Shown here: one piece after another, positions 33,685 to 42,900 of the stretch | How positions within the stretch are numbered: position 1 is the stretch's first letter | Layout of the letters: every line of letters begins with the position of its first letter | Source: Corynebacterium frankenforstense DSM 45800 | GTDB taxonomy: Bacteria > Actinomycetota > Actinomycetes > Mycobacteriales > Mycobacteriaceae | Assembly: GCF_001941485.1 (NCBI RefSeq) | Contig: NZ_CP009247.1 | Span: 186,001-250,000 of the forward strand | Direction: 5' to 3' | Length of the DNA stretch: 64,000 nt | Position numbers and translations under genes: made by a program | The notes under the pieces: generated by a model | Told to the model about the DNA's origin: nothing | Database searches by the model: none | The model's input: only the letters and a program-made list of their open reading frames with translations

Positions 33685-35352
33685 ATGACAGAGAGCTTCT
33701 CGCTGGTGGACAGACCGTGGATCCGCTGCCAGCTCACCGACGGGACGGAATCGGAGGTGAGTATCCGCCAGGTCTTCGACGGGAGCACCGGGATCCGCGG
33801 TGTGCGAGGTGACTCGCCGACGCAGGACTACGCCGTGCTGCGACTGCTGCTGGCAGTCTACTGGCGTGCCCACGTCGCGGACGCGCAGCCCGCGCCGGGT
33901 GAGACCTACGACCACGGCGTGTGGTTTGAGACCCAGCTCGACGGCGTCGACGCCGGGGAAGCTGACGCGGCCGTCCTGGAATACCTGGAGAAGTGGGGTG
34001 ACCGTTTCGACCTGCTCCACCCCGAACAGCCGTTCATGCAGGTCGCCGACCTGGCCACCGGGTCGGGGAAGATCAGCGGGGTCAGCAGGATGATCCCCGA
34101 GGCTGAGTCGGACGGCTTCACCATGCGTGCCGGCGCCGGTCGGCAGAGCCTGGGACTGGCCGAGGCGGCCCGCTGGCTCGTCCACCTGCAGGCCTACGAC
34201 TACTCGGGGATCAAGTCCGGTGCCCTCGGTGACCCCCGCGTGAAGGGAGGCAAGGGCTATCCCATCGGCACCGGATGGAGCGGCATGACCGGAGGCACGG
34301 TTATCGTCGGCGAGACCCTCCGGCACACTCTGCTGTTCAACACGGTGGAGGAGGCGTTGGCCCGCGAGGACGACCACCCCGCCTGGGAGCGTCAACCCGA
34401 TGGCCCCGCCGAGCGGAAGGATCCGACGCCCAAGGGGGCGGCGGACCTGGCGACCTGGCAGTCGCGCCGCGTGCGTCTTCACGTAGAGGGGGACCTGGTC
34501 ACCGGCGTCCTCGTGAGCAACGGCGACAAGATCCCCGACGCCGGTGCGAACGTGAGCGACGACCCGATGACGCCGTACCGGTACAGCAGGAACAAGTCGA
34601 AGCGCGACCACGTCGTCTATTACCCGCGCCCGTATGACCTGGAGCGGACGATGTGGCGCTCGCTCGAGCCGTTGATCATCGCGGAGAAGGACGAGGGCTA
34701 CGGCGAGGAGAGCGGATCCAAGTCGAAGAAGGACCTCCCTCCCAAGCGCCCCCGCACCCTGGACCAGATCGCCGAATTCGAGAACGATGACGCCGCACCC
34801 GACTGGGTGGACCTGCAGCTGGTCTCCACGGAGTACGGGCCGCAGGCCTCGACGATGGGCACCACCGTGGCGACCCACATCGAGCTCCCGCGGAGTCTCC
34901 TGGCCCCCTCGGCGGTGTCCGCCCGGCGGACTCTGATCGAGCAGGCCGCGGCCACCAGCGACGTGGCGGTGGCGCTGGGGAGGTTCGCCGGAAACCTCCT
35001 TGAGGCCGCCGGCGGTGACTACGAATTCCAGAGCTCCCCGACTGACGCGTTGCTCAAGGAACTCGAGCCTCAGTTCCTCGAGTGGATCGGGAAGCTCGAC
35101 CGGGAGGACCTCGATCAGGCGGTGCGCGCCTGGCAGTCCACGGCGCAGGAGACCACCCTCTCGCAGGCACGGGTACTGCTGCGCGGCGCCGGCCCCAAAG
35201 CACTCGTCGGCAAGACGGTATCCGGGCGTGGCGACGGGCCGGACTCCATCGTCTCCGCAGGCAGCGCATACCGGAGTCTGCAGATGGCCCTACGGAAGGC
35301 ACTGCCCACGACCGCCGTGGAAACGAACCCAGAGACCAGTGAGGAGAAATGA
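33685..35352 (+). CDS. cas8e: Cascade large subunit Cas8e (Cse1/CasA)
   Basis: 555 residues (E. coli 502). It is the large subunit that reads the PAM, opens the DNA and recruits Cas3. The Cse1 N-terminus SFSLVDRPWIRCQLTDG and the segments QDYAVLRLLLAVYWRAH, GGKGYPIGTGWSGMTGGTVI, and the C-terminal four-helix bundle are recognisable. The ATG at 33685 is chosen because AAGGAGAAGGAACCG precedes it and the protein then begins like other Cse1 proteins; an in-frame ATG at 33658 overlapping the cas3 stop would add nine residues. Its stop overlaps the cse2 start as ATGA. Confidence 0.94.
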   Translation: MTESFSLVDRPWIRCQLTDGTESEVSIRQVFDGSTGIRGVRGDSPTQDYAVLRLLLAVYWRAHVADAQPAPGETYDHGVWFETQLDGVDAGEADAAVLEYLEKWGDRFDLLHPEQPFMQVADLATGSGKISGVSRMIPEAESDGFTMRAGAGRQSLGLAEAARWLVHLQAYDYSGIKSGALGDPRVKGGKGYPIGTGWSGMTGGTVIVGETLRHTLLFNTVEEALAREDDHPAWERQPDGPAERKDPTPKGAADLATWQSRRVRLHVEGDLVTGVLVSNGDKIPDAGANVSDDPMTPYRYSRNKSKRDHVVYYPRPYDLERTMWRSLEPLIIAEKDEGYGEESGSKSKKDLPPKRPRTLDQIAEFENDDAAPDWVDLQLVSTEYGPQASTMGTTVATHIELPRSLLAPSAVSARRTLIEQAAATSDVAVALGRFAGNLLEAAGGDYEFQSSPTDALLKELEPQFLEWIGKLDREDLDQAVRAWQSTAQETTLSQARVLLRGAGPKALVGKTVSGRGDGPDSIVSAGSAYRSLQMALRKALPTTAVETNPETSEEK

Positions 35353-35993
35353 CGAAGATGCCAGAAACCCAGACACACGCGGAGGAGCGCGCGTCACTCG
35401 CCGTCGCCGTCGGTGTGACGGTCAACCGGTTGCAGAACGACTACCTCTCCGGTGGCGGCCGGGCACCAGCGGCCAGGGGCGTGCTCGCTGAACTGAGGCG
35501 TGGTGCAGGGCGGCCGGCGCTGTCGGACCCACTCGCCCTGGAGCGGGTCCTGGGCGTGATGGATCCGGTCCTCACCGAGAACGAGGTAGGCACCCAGGAC
35601 CGGCCGTCCCCGTCCGAGGAGGCGGCCTACCAGGCGCTGGCGTTTTTCGCCCTGCACATGCAGAGCGCGACGGCACCGGTGCATGTCCGCGGGACCTCCT
35701 TCGCCACCGCCTGCGGCCTGCTCGCCGCGCGCAGCGAATCCAAGTCCATGAAGCCCCGTTTCGACGCGCTGCTGCTGGCGCGGAACCCGCATTCCCGTCT
35801 CACCCACGTCCGGTCGCTGATCACACTGCTGCGTGGTCAGCAGATCGGCTTCGACTACGGGGCCTTCGCCCGGGATCTCCGGGCCCTGATGAACCCCCGC
35901 CACCGCGACGGCGTCCTGCTGCGGTGGGGCCGTGACTTCGCGCTCGCTCCGTACCGGAAGAACCGGCGGGCTGAAAACCACCCGACGGCCTAG
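35349..35993 (+). CDS. cse2: Cascade small subunit Cse2 (CasB, Cas11)
   Basis: 214 residues, helical. Present as a dimer in the belly of Cascade, stabilising the R-loop. LRRGAGRPALSDPLALERVL, EEAAYQALAFFALHMQ and the end RWGRDFALAPYR are typical Cse2 stretches. The ATG at 35349 overlaps the cas8e stop (ATGA); a second ATG at 35358 is possible. An 87-bp gap follows before cas7. Confidence 0.92.
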   Translation: MTKMPETQTHAEERASLAVAVGVTVNRLQNDYLSGGGRAPAARGVLAELRRGAGRPALSDPLALERVLGVMDPVLTENEVGTQDRPSPSEEAAYQALAFFALHMQSATAPVHVRGTSFATACGLLAARSESKSMKPRFDALLLARNPHSRLTHVRSLITLLRGQQIGFDYGAFARDLRALMNPRHRDGVLLRWGRDFALAPYRKNRRAENHPTA

Positions 35994-36080
35994 CCCCGGT
36001 TGGGCCGGGTACCGACAACTCGAAACCAGAATCAACCCACGCCGGCGAACACTCCGGCGACCTCCGAAAGGAAACATGAC

Positions 36081-37244
36081 ATGTCCCTCAACCTCGAAAT
36101 CCACGCACTCCAGTCGCTGCCCCCGAGCCTGATCAACCGGGACGACACCGGCGCGCCCAAGTCCGGCGTATTCGGTGGCGTCCCCCGTCAGCGTGTCTCC
36201 TCGCAGTCGTGGAAGCGCGCGATCCGCAGGACCTTCGAGGAGGACTTCGACCCTGCGATGGTTGGGTTCCGCACCAAGCGAGCTCTCGACCTGGTGGTGG
36301 ACGACATCCAGGAGATCGGTGGTGAGGACGCATGGCCCGAGGACCGTGCGGTCGCCGAGGCCTCCGCGGTGTTCAAGACTCTGAAGATCAAACTCGTCGA
36401 CCCGAAGAACGCCCCCGAGGGCGACGAGCTGGACGACGACCGCCGGCGGGAGCTCGCCAAGACCGGCTACCTGCTCTTCCTGAGCAAGCAGCAGATCCAC
36501 AACATCGCCCAGGCAGTCGTCGACGCAGACGGGGAGAAGATCAAGAAGGCGGACGCAAAGAAGCTCTTCAACACCGACCACTCTGTCGACATCGCGATGT
36601 TCGGCCGCATGGTCGCAGATGACGCGGACTACAACGTCGACGCGTCCGTCCAGGTAGCCCACGCCATCGGCGTGCACGCCTCCGAGCCGGAATTCGACTA
36701 CTTCACCGCGGTGGACGACCTTGACGAGGACGAGGCCGAGACCGGTGCCGGAATGATCGGCACGGTCCAGATGATGTCGTCGACCCTGTACCGCTATGCA
36801 AATGTCTCTCTGGACTCCCTGGCGGAGAACCTCGGCGACGCTTCCGCCGCTGTCACCTCGGCGGAGGCGTTCGTCGACGCGTTCATCAAGAGCATGCCCA
36901 CCGGCAAGCTGAACACCTTCGCCAACCAGACTCTCCCGGAGCTGGTCTACGTCGCTGTCCGGGACACGCGGCCGGTCTCCCTGGTCAACGCCTTCGAGGA
37001 CCCCGTCGTCGCTGAACAGGGCGAAGGGCGACGTGTGGTGGCCGCGCGTCGCTTGGCCGTGGAGGAGCGCGAGATCGAGCAGCAGTACGGGTTCGTCCCC
37101 GTCGCAGCCTTCCTCATCGGGCTGGGTGACCTGCGCAAGCCCTTCGAGGAGCTCGACGTGAAGGAGACGACCCTGCCGGAGCTCGGTGCCCAGCTCCACG
37201 AGGTGCTGGTCCGCGAACTCTCGCTGGAGGATGAGGCCCGGTGA
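36081..37244 (+). CDS. cas7: Cascade backbone Cas7e (Cse4/CasC)
   Basis: 387 residues. Six copies polymerise along the crRNA and form the Cascade backbone. The N-terminus LNLEIHALQSLPPSLINRDDTGAPKS with FGGVPRQRVSSQSWKRAIR is the Cas7e RNA-binding core. VDIAMFGRM and FNTDHSVD follow. The ATG at 36081 is preceded by AAGGAAACATGAC. Its TGA overlaps the GTG of cas5 (GTGA). Confidence 0.95.
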   Translation: MSLNLEIHALQSLPPSLINRDDTGAPKSGVFGGVPRQRVSSQSWKRAIRRTFEEDFDPAMVGFRTKRALDLVVDDIQEIGGEDAWPEDRAVAEASAVFKTLKIKLVDPKNAPEGDELDDDRRRELAKTGYLLFLSKQQIHNIAQAVVDADGEKIKKADAKKLFNTDHSVDIAMFGRMVADDADYNVDASVQVAHAIGVHASEPEFDYFTAVDDLDEDEAETGAGMIGTVQMMSSTLYRYANVSLDSLAENLGDASAAVTSAEAFVDAFIKSMPTGKLNTFANQTLPELVYVAVRDTRPVSLVNAFEDPVVAEQGEGRRVVAARRLAVEEREIEQQYGFVPVAAFLIGLGDLRKPFEELDVKETTLPELGAQLHEVLVRELSLEDEAR

Positions 37245-37939
37245 CCGCGACGCTGCTACTGCTGCTGAAGGGGCCGATGCAGGCCTGGGGAGACTCCAGC
37301 CGATACAAGATTCGTGCCACCGGTCAGATCCCCACCAAGTCAGGTGTGATCGGGATGCTCGCCGCCGCCGAAGGCCGGCGGCGCTCTGAGCCGGTCACGG
37401 ATCTGGCGGGGCTGCGGTTCGCTGTCCGTGTGGATCAGCCGGGTTCCCTTCTCCGGGACTATCAGACGGCACAAGAATGGCAGTCCGGGGGCGGGACGAG
37501 TCTGGTGACCCGTTACTACCTGGCGGATGCCGTGTTCGTCGCGGCGATCGAGGCCGATGACCGTGAATTCCTCGAGAATCTGGCCGAGGCTCTGCGGAAA
37601 CCGCGTTTCCCGTTGTTCCTCGGGCGGCGCAATTGCCCGGTCCCGGCCGGACTCGTGATCGGGGTGCATGAAGGTGACGCCGTCACCGCACTCAGAGACA
37701 CCGCTTGGCAGGCGAGTCGATCACACCGGCGTGAGCGCACGCGGAGTGTCTCGCTTCCGATCTACCGGGATGCGGACCCCGGCGAGGAAGGCGTTCCGCA
37801 CCAGGACGTCCCTGTGTCCTTCGCCCAGGAACACCGCCGCTACTCCTGGCGTGAAGTCATCCAGGATGAACCTGTGGCTGTCGACAACCCCGAGGGACGC
37901 GCCGACGACCCGTTCTTCGAGGCGGTGATCTCGGCGTGA
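37241..37939 (+). CDS. cas5: Cascade subunit Cas5e (CasD)
   Basis: 232 residues. Binds the 5' handle of the crRNA and links Cas7 to Cas8e. LLLLLKGPMQAWGDSSRYKIRATGQIPTKSGVIGMLAAAEGR is the canonical N-terminus (here split at residues 4-45), and FLGRRNCPV is the Cas5e glycine/arginine motif. It starts with a GTG overlapping the cas7 stop and ends overlapping the cas6 start in the same GTGA way, so the three are translationally coupled. Confidence 0.94.
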   Translation: MTATLLLLLKGPMQAWGDSSRYKIRATGQIPTKSGVIGMLAAAEGRRRSEPVTDLAGLRFAVRVDQPGSLLRDYQTAQEWQSGGGTSLVTRYYLADAVFVAAIEADDREFLENLAEALRKPRFPLFLGRRNCPVPAGLVIGVHEGDAVTALRDTAWQASRSHRRERTRSVSLPIYRDADPGEEGVPHQDVPVSFAQEHRRYSWREVIQDEPVAVDNPEGRADDPFFEAVISA

Positions 37940-38601
37940 CGACGACACTCACCAGGATTCTGATCAACCCGCAGCGTAGGCAGGCGCGGAAGCTGCTCAC
38001 CAATCCGCAGGCCATGCACGCGGCGGTGCGGGCCACTTTTCCGCCGGACATCGAACAAGAGGATGCCCGGGTGTTGTGGCGCGTCGATCACCGGGGTCAC
38101 GAGCATGTTCTCTATGTCGTGGGACCGGAGCGGCCGGATGCCACCGGCCTGGTTGAACAGGCGGGCTGGGCGACACGGCCGGCGCAAACCGCGGAGTACA
38201 CACGGTTCCTCGCTGCACTCAAGAAGGGCCAGCGCTGGCACTTCGAGCTTGTGGCCAATCCGGTTATGAGCAAGGCCGGCGAGCGCGGTACCCGGGGCAA
38301 AGTCGTGCCGCACGTCACCCCGGAGCAACAGCTGGACTGGTTGATCAAGAAGTCCGTCAACGCCGGATTCTCCGTGGCCGGGTCCGGCGAAGACGGAGAA
38401 GGCTTGCCAACCGCACGAGTGGTGGAGAGGGCCAATCTCAGGTTCCGGAGAAGGGATCGGACTGTCACCGTGCGGACCGCACGTTTCGACGGTGTTCTCG
38501 AAGTGACTGATGCTGACGCATTGAGGTCGACTCTCGTGCACGGATTGGGTAAGGCCAAAGCCTACGGGTGTGGTCTGCTGACACTGGCGCAGCCGCATTA
38601 A
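37936..38601 (+). CDS. cas6e: crRNA endonuclease Cas6e (Cse3/CasE)
   Basis: 221 residues. Cuts the pre-crRNA at the base of the repeat hairpin, leaving an 8-nt 5' handle. N-terminal ferredoxin fold with the catalytic His in NPQAMHAAVRATFP (His28). The C-terminal Gly-rich loop GLGKAKAYGCGLLTL is intact. The array repeat keeps the CCCCGCGCCAGCGGGG stem expected for this enzyme. GTG start overlapping cas5; 17 bp to cas1. Confidence 0.94.
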   Translation: MTTTLTRILINPQRRQARKLLTNPQAMHAAVRATFPPDIEQEDARVLWRVDHRGHEHVLYVVGPERPDATGLVEQAGWATRPAQTAEYTRFLAALKKGQRWHFELVANPVMSKAGERGTRGKVVPHVTPEQQLDWLIKKSVNAGFSVAGSGEDGEGLPTARVVERANLRFRRRDRTVTVRTARFDGVLEVTDADALRSTLVHGLGKAKAYGCGLLTLAQPH

Positions 38602-38618
38602 GGCAGGTACCCCGAAAG

Positions 38619-39563
38619 ATGCCCAGGACACCCAGCGAAATTCCGATCGTGCGCCGCGAACTCGCGCGCATGGAGGACCGCCTGACTTTCCTCTACGTGG
38701 AGCGGGCGGTCGTCAACAGGAAGGACAACGCACTGACTGTCCTGGACAGTCGGGGCATCGCTCACGTACCTGCGACCACGCTGTCCGTGTTGATGCTGGG
38801 ACCGGGCACCAAGATCACCAACGCGGCTATGGCGTTGCTGGGCGACGCCGGATGCACGGTCGTCTGGGTCGGCACCGGCGGCGTGCGGTACTACGCGCAC
38901 GGGAGACCGCCGGCGAAGTCCTCCCGGATGGCTGAGGCACAGGCCCGGATCGTGACGAACCAACGTCGGCGTCTCCAGTGCGCCCGCGAGATGTACGGCA
39001 TGCGCTTCCCCGGTGAGGATGTATCCAGGCTGACGATGGCACAGCTTCGGGGCAGAGAGGGCGCCAGGGTCAAGCGCATTTACGCCGCGGAGTCGGAGCG
39101 CACCGGTGTCAACTGGAATCGTCGCCGATATGATCCGGACGACTTTGACGCCGGGGATCCGATTAACCGCGCGTTGACCACTGCAAACGCGGCCTTGTAC
39201 GGGATTACGCACGCTGTGATCGTCGGGCTTGGATTCATCCCCTCCCTCGGGGTGGTGCACACAGGCACTGACCGGGCTTTCGTGTATGACATCGCAGATC
39301 TCTACAAAGCGGAAACTGCTATCCCCGCTGCGTTTGAATGCGCTGGCGCACCCGACGGAGAAATCGGTGGAAGAGTACGCCGGGCACTTCGGCACAAGGT
39401 GACGAAATTGCGCGTGATGAAGCGGATGGTCCGAGATCTCTATGCGCTGATGAAAGTCGAGGGAGCGGAGCTGGTTGACGTGGATCTCATGCTGTGGAAC
39501 GAGCTCGAGGTCATTGCATCCGGGGTGAATTGGGGGTCAGAGGAAGATCCGGTGATGCACTGA
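38619..39563 (+). CDS. cas1: CRISPR integrase Cas1 (type I-E)
   Basis: 314 residues. The integrase that inserts new spacers, in complex with Cas2. Metal ligands expected from E. coli are present: Glu147 in LRGREGARVK, His214 in LGVVHTGTD and the Asp pair in FVYDIADLYK (Asp224, Asp227). ATG at 38619. The stop overlaps the cas2 start (TGATG). Apparent integrity of cas1-cas2 fits the large array with conserved leader-end repeats. Confidence 0.96.
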   Translation: MPRTPSEIPIVRRELARMEDRLTFLYVERAVVNRKDNALTVLDSRGIAHVPATTLSVLMLGPGTKITNAAMALLGDAGCTVVWVGTGGVRYYAHGRPPAKSSRMAEAQARIVTNQRRRLQCAREMYGMRFPGEDVSRLTMAQLRGREGARVKRIYAAESERTGVNWNRRRYDPDDFDAGDPINRALTTANAALYGITHAVIVGLGFIPSLGVVHTGTDRAFVYDIADLYKAETAIPAAFECAGAPDGEIGGRVRRALRHKVTKLRVMKRMVRDLYALMKVEGAELVDVDLMLWNELEVIASGVNWGSEEDPVMH

Positions 39564-39916
39564 TGATGGTTCTTGTGGTGACGGCCTGCCCGGCCGGCTT
39601 GCGTGGAGATCTGACGAAATGGCTGATGGAGGTCGCTCCCGGTGTATTCGTCGGTAGACCCTCCGCTCGGATCCGGGATCTGCTGTGGGATCGAACTGAG
39701 GAGCTTCTCCAACAGGGGAGAGCGATCCTGGTGTATTCGACTGACAACGAACAGGGAATGGAATTCCGCACGCATTTGAGCGATTGGACACCGACTGACT
39801 TCGATGGGCTGACACTGATGATGCGCGACACCAGAGCCGGCGCGGGGACGGCGCGGAGAAACACCGGCTGGAGTATCGCCAGAAATGCGCGCCGGGCCCG
39901 TCGCTCGCACGGTTAG
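39563..39916 (+). CDS. cas2: CRISPR adaptation protein Cas2 (type I-E)
   Basis: 117 residues. Dimer that holds two Cas1 dimers and sets spacer length. MMVLVVTACPAGLRGDLTKWLMEVAPGVFVG is the Cas2e start (split here at residues 1-31), and RDLLWDRTEELL follows. The C-terminal tail GTARRNTGWSIARNARRARR is basic. The ATG at 39563 overlaps the cas1 stop; 39566 is an equivalent alternative. It ends 69 bp before the first repeat. Confidence 0.95.
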   Translation: MMVLVVTACPAGLRGDLTKWLMEVAPGVFVGRPSARIRDLLWDRTEELLQQGRAILVYSTDNEQGMEFRTHLSDWTPTDFDGLTLMMRDTRAGAGTARRNTGWSIARNARRARRSHG

Positions 39917-39985
39917 GGCCGGGCCTTCATAGACGAGTCGTACCTAGAATAGGGTTCAGGCTCCCAAAGCTGCAGCTCTGCAAGT
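39917..39985 (+). promoter_or_regulatory. CRISPR leader
   Basis: A 69-bp stretch between cas2 and the first repeat, less GC-rich than its surroundings. TAGAAT (39944-39949) and TAGGGT (39949-39954) are possible -10 elements; AGCTGCAGCT (~39967) is a palindrome near the repeat. It is the leader side because repeats decay at the other end and the repeat reads in the E. coli-like sense on this strand. Confidence 0.65.
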
Positions 39986-42900
39986 GTCTTCCCCGCGCCA
40001 GCGGGGATGAGCCGAACCGGTAGCGGGCCTGGTTGGTTTGGTGGTGGTCTTCCCCGCGCCAGCGGGGATGAGCCGATCCGGCCCATGCCAACCGACAGGC
40101 TCGCCGTGTCTTCCCCGCGCCAGCGGGGATGAGCCCCGATCGGGGACGCGTCAACCATTGCCGGGGGTGTCTTCCCCGCGCCAGCGGGGATGAGCCGGAC
40201 GCTAACCGCGCCGCGGGCTCGATCGTCACGTCTTCCCCGCGCCAGCGGGGATGAGCCCCGCGCCGCGATGATGGCGCAAAACAGTGAGGTGTCTTCCCCG
40301 CGCCAGCGGGGATGAGCCGTACGGCGCTGGTGCTGATGGTGCCGACTACTCGTCTTCCCCGCGCCAGCGGGGATGAGCCGGAACTGACGACATGACCCCC
40401 GAGCAAGACAAGGTCTTCCCCGCGCCAGCGGGGATGAGCCCACAGGATCCAGCAGCGCCGCGCCGAAGCGCCCGTCTTCCCCGCGCCAGCGGGGATGAGC
40501 CCGGCCCCTCAACTGGCGCTTTTCTAGTGTGTTGGTCTTCCCCGCGCCAGCGGGGATGAGCCCGTGGGCACCAGGTTGTCTTCGTCGCGGCGGCGGTCTT
40601 CCCCGCGCCAGCGGGGATGAGCCGCTCGACCGCCGCCTCGCCGCCCTCGAAGCGGAAGTCTTCCCCGCGCCAGCGGGGATGAGCCCACATGCCCATCATC
40701 AAGCCGGCAACCGACCAGGTCTTCCCCGCGCCAGCGGGGATGAGCCCCGGCGTCGTATCCGCCTGTACGACGAGGAGTGGTCTTCCCCGCGCCAGCGGGG
40801 ATGAGCCGGACCCCGTCCGGGTAAATCGTGGCGTACAAGCGTCTTCCCCGCGCCAGCGGGGATGAGCCGGCGCTGACGGACGGCATCATTGACGGCTCCG
40901 AGTCTTCCCCGCGCCAGCGGGGATGAGCCGCGGGCCGGGACCGGGTGGCTTCGAGGTCGGCGGTCTTCCCCGCGCCAGCGGGGATGAGCCCCCTCGCCCC
41001 GCTCGACGACCCCCACTACGACTGTCTTCCCCGCGCCAGCGGGGATGAGCCGACCGGCATCGAGTTGTTCACGAAGTTGGCCGGGTCTTCCCCGCGCCAG
41101 CGGGGATGAGCCCTCCTTGGACATGCCGCGAAATGTCGGCACGACGTCTTCCCCGCGCCAGCGGGGATGAGCCCATCATCGTTGTTGTAGAGGTCGCGCT
41201 GTTCCTGTCTTCCCCGCGCCAGCGGGGATGAGCCCATCATCGTTGTTGTAGAGGTCGCGCTGTTCCTGTCTTCCCCGCGCCAGCGGGGATGAGCCCGCCC
41301 GCAGCGTCGGCATCGAGGTGTCCAACAGGTCTTCCCCGCGCCAGCGGGGATGAGCCGCAGCTGCCAAGCCTCACCGGTCGCCTGGAAATGTCTTCCCCGC
41401 GCCAGCGGGGATGAGCCGCCATGTCACCCAGGTTCAACTCCAACTGCCGCGTCTTCCCCGCGCCAGCGGGGATGAGCCCTGGCAGACCTGGTTAATAAGT
41501 GGTGCAGGCGCGTCTTCCCCGCGCCAGCGGGGATGAGCCCTCGGCGTTGCGGTCGCGCATGGCGAAGATGTTAGTCTTCCCCGCGCCAGCGGGGATGAGC
41601 CCCGAGCAGCCTCCACACACGCACCCAACGACACGTCTTCCCCGCGCCAGCGGGGATGAGCCCCCGTCGACCTTCTCGCCGGAGGCGTCAAAATCGTCTT
41701 CCCCGCGCCAGCGGGGATGAGCCCCACTTCGATGTGACGACCGATGAGATGAAGAAGTCTTCCCCGCGCCAGCGGGGATGAGCCGACCCACGAGCGGCGC
41801 ACGGTGATGGTGCCGGGGTCTTCCCCGCGCCAGCGGGGATGAGCCCCACTTCGATGTGACGACCGATGAGATGAAGAAGTCTTCCCCGCGCCAGCGGGGA
41901 TGAGCCCCCACCACCGCTGATCGGTGCGGCACCAGGCTTGTCTTCCCCGCGCCAGCGGGGATGAGCCGACGTTGATCAGCTCTTCGTCCGGCCGCGAGTA
42001 GTCTTCCCCGCGCCAGCGGGGATGAGCCCATCGCCTGCTTCGTCGACTCACTGATCGACACGTCTTCCCCGCGCCAGCGGGGATGAGCCCCTTCCTAATG
42101 CCCTTGTTGTAGACCGTGTCAAGTCTTCCCCGCGCCAGCGGGGATGAGCCCGCACTGCGCAGCGAGTTCCAGACGGACTTGATGTCTTCCCCGCGCCAGC
42201 GGGGATGAGCCGTCGAGGACGGTCACGGTCGCACCTCCTGCCAGGTCTTCCCCGCGCCAGCGGGGATGAGCCGCCGCGCCTGGAACACACGCTCCACAAT
42301 GTCCAGTCTTCCCCGCGCCAGCGGGGATGAGCCGTCCTGCCACACCGCCGCGGTGATCTTCACTCCGTCTTCCCCGCGCCAGCGGGGATGAGCCGTTGAC
42401 GAGTTTCCAGGCCCCGCCGATGATGGCGTCTTCCCCGCGCCAGCGGGGATGAGCCCGCGCCACCGGCGTCGAGGGCGAGGCCGGAGAAGTCTTCCCCGCG
42501 CCAGCGGGGATGAGCCGATCTTCATCATCATGAAATTCGCCCAGGAGATGTCTTCCCCGCGCCAGCGGGGATGAGCCCCCGTGAGTGCCCGGTGGCGGTG
42601 CAGGTCTACGGTCTTCCCCGCGCCAGCGGGGATGAGCCACCACATCGGGTCCATACGCACCCGAACCTTCCGTCTTCCCCGCGCCAGCGGGGATGAGCCG
42701 GATTGGCTAGACACACACCCGGAATGGGCGAAGTCTTCCCCGCGCCAGCGGGGATGAGCCTGTGACGGCGGTGAGCCGGCCCCACTTGAACTCGTCTTCC
42801 CCGCGCCAGCGGGGATGAGCCCTTCTTCGAGTTCTTCGGGGCGGCGGCCTGGATGTCTTCCCCGCGCCAGCGGGGATGAGCCCTGGGACTCCGCCCCGGC

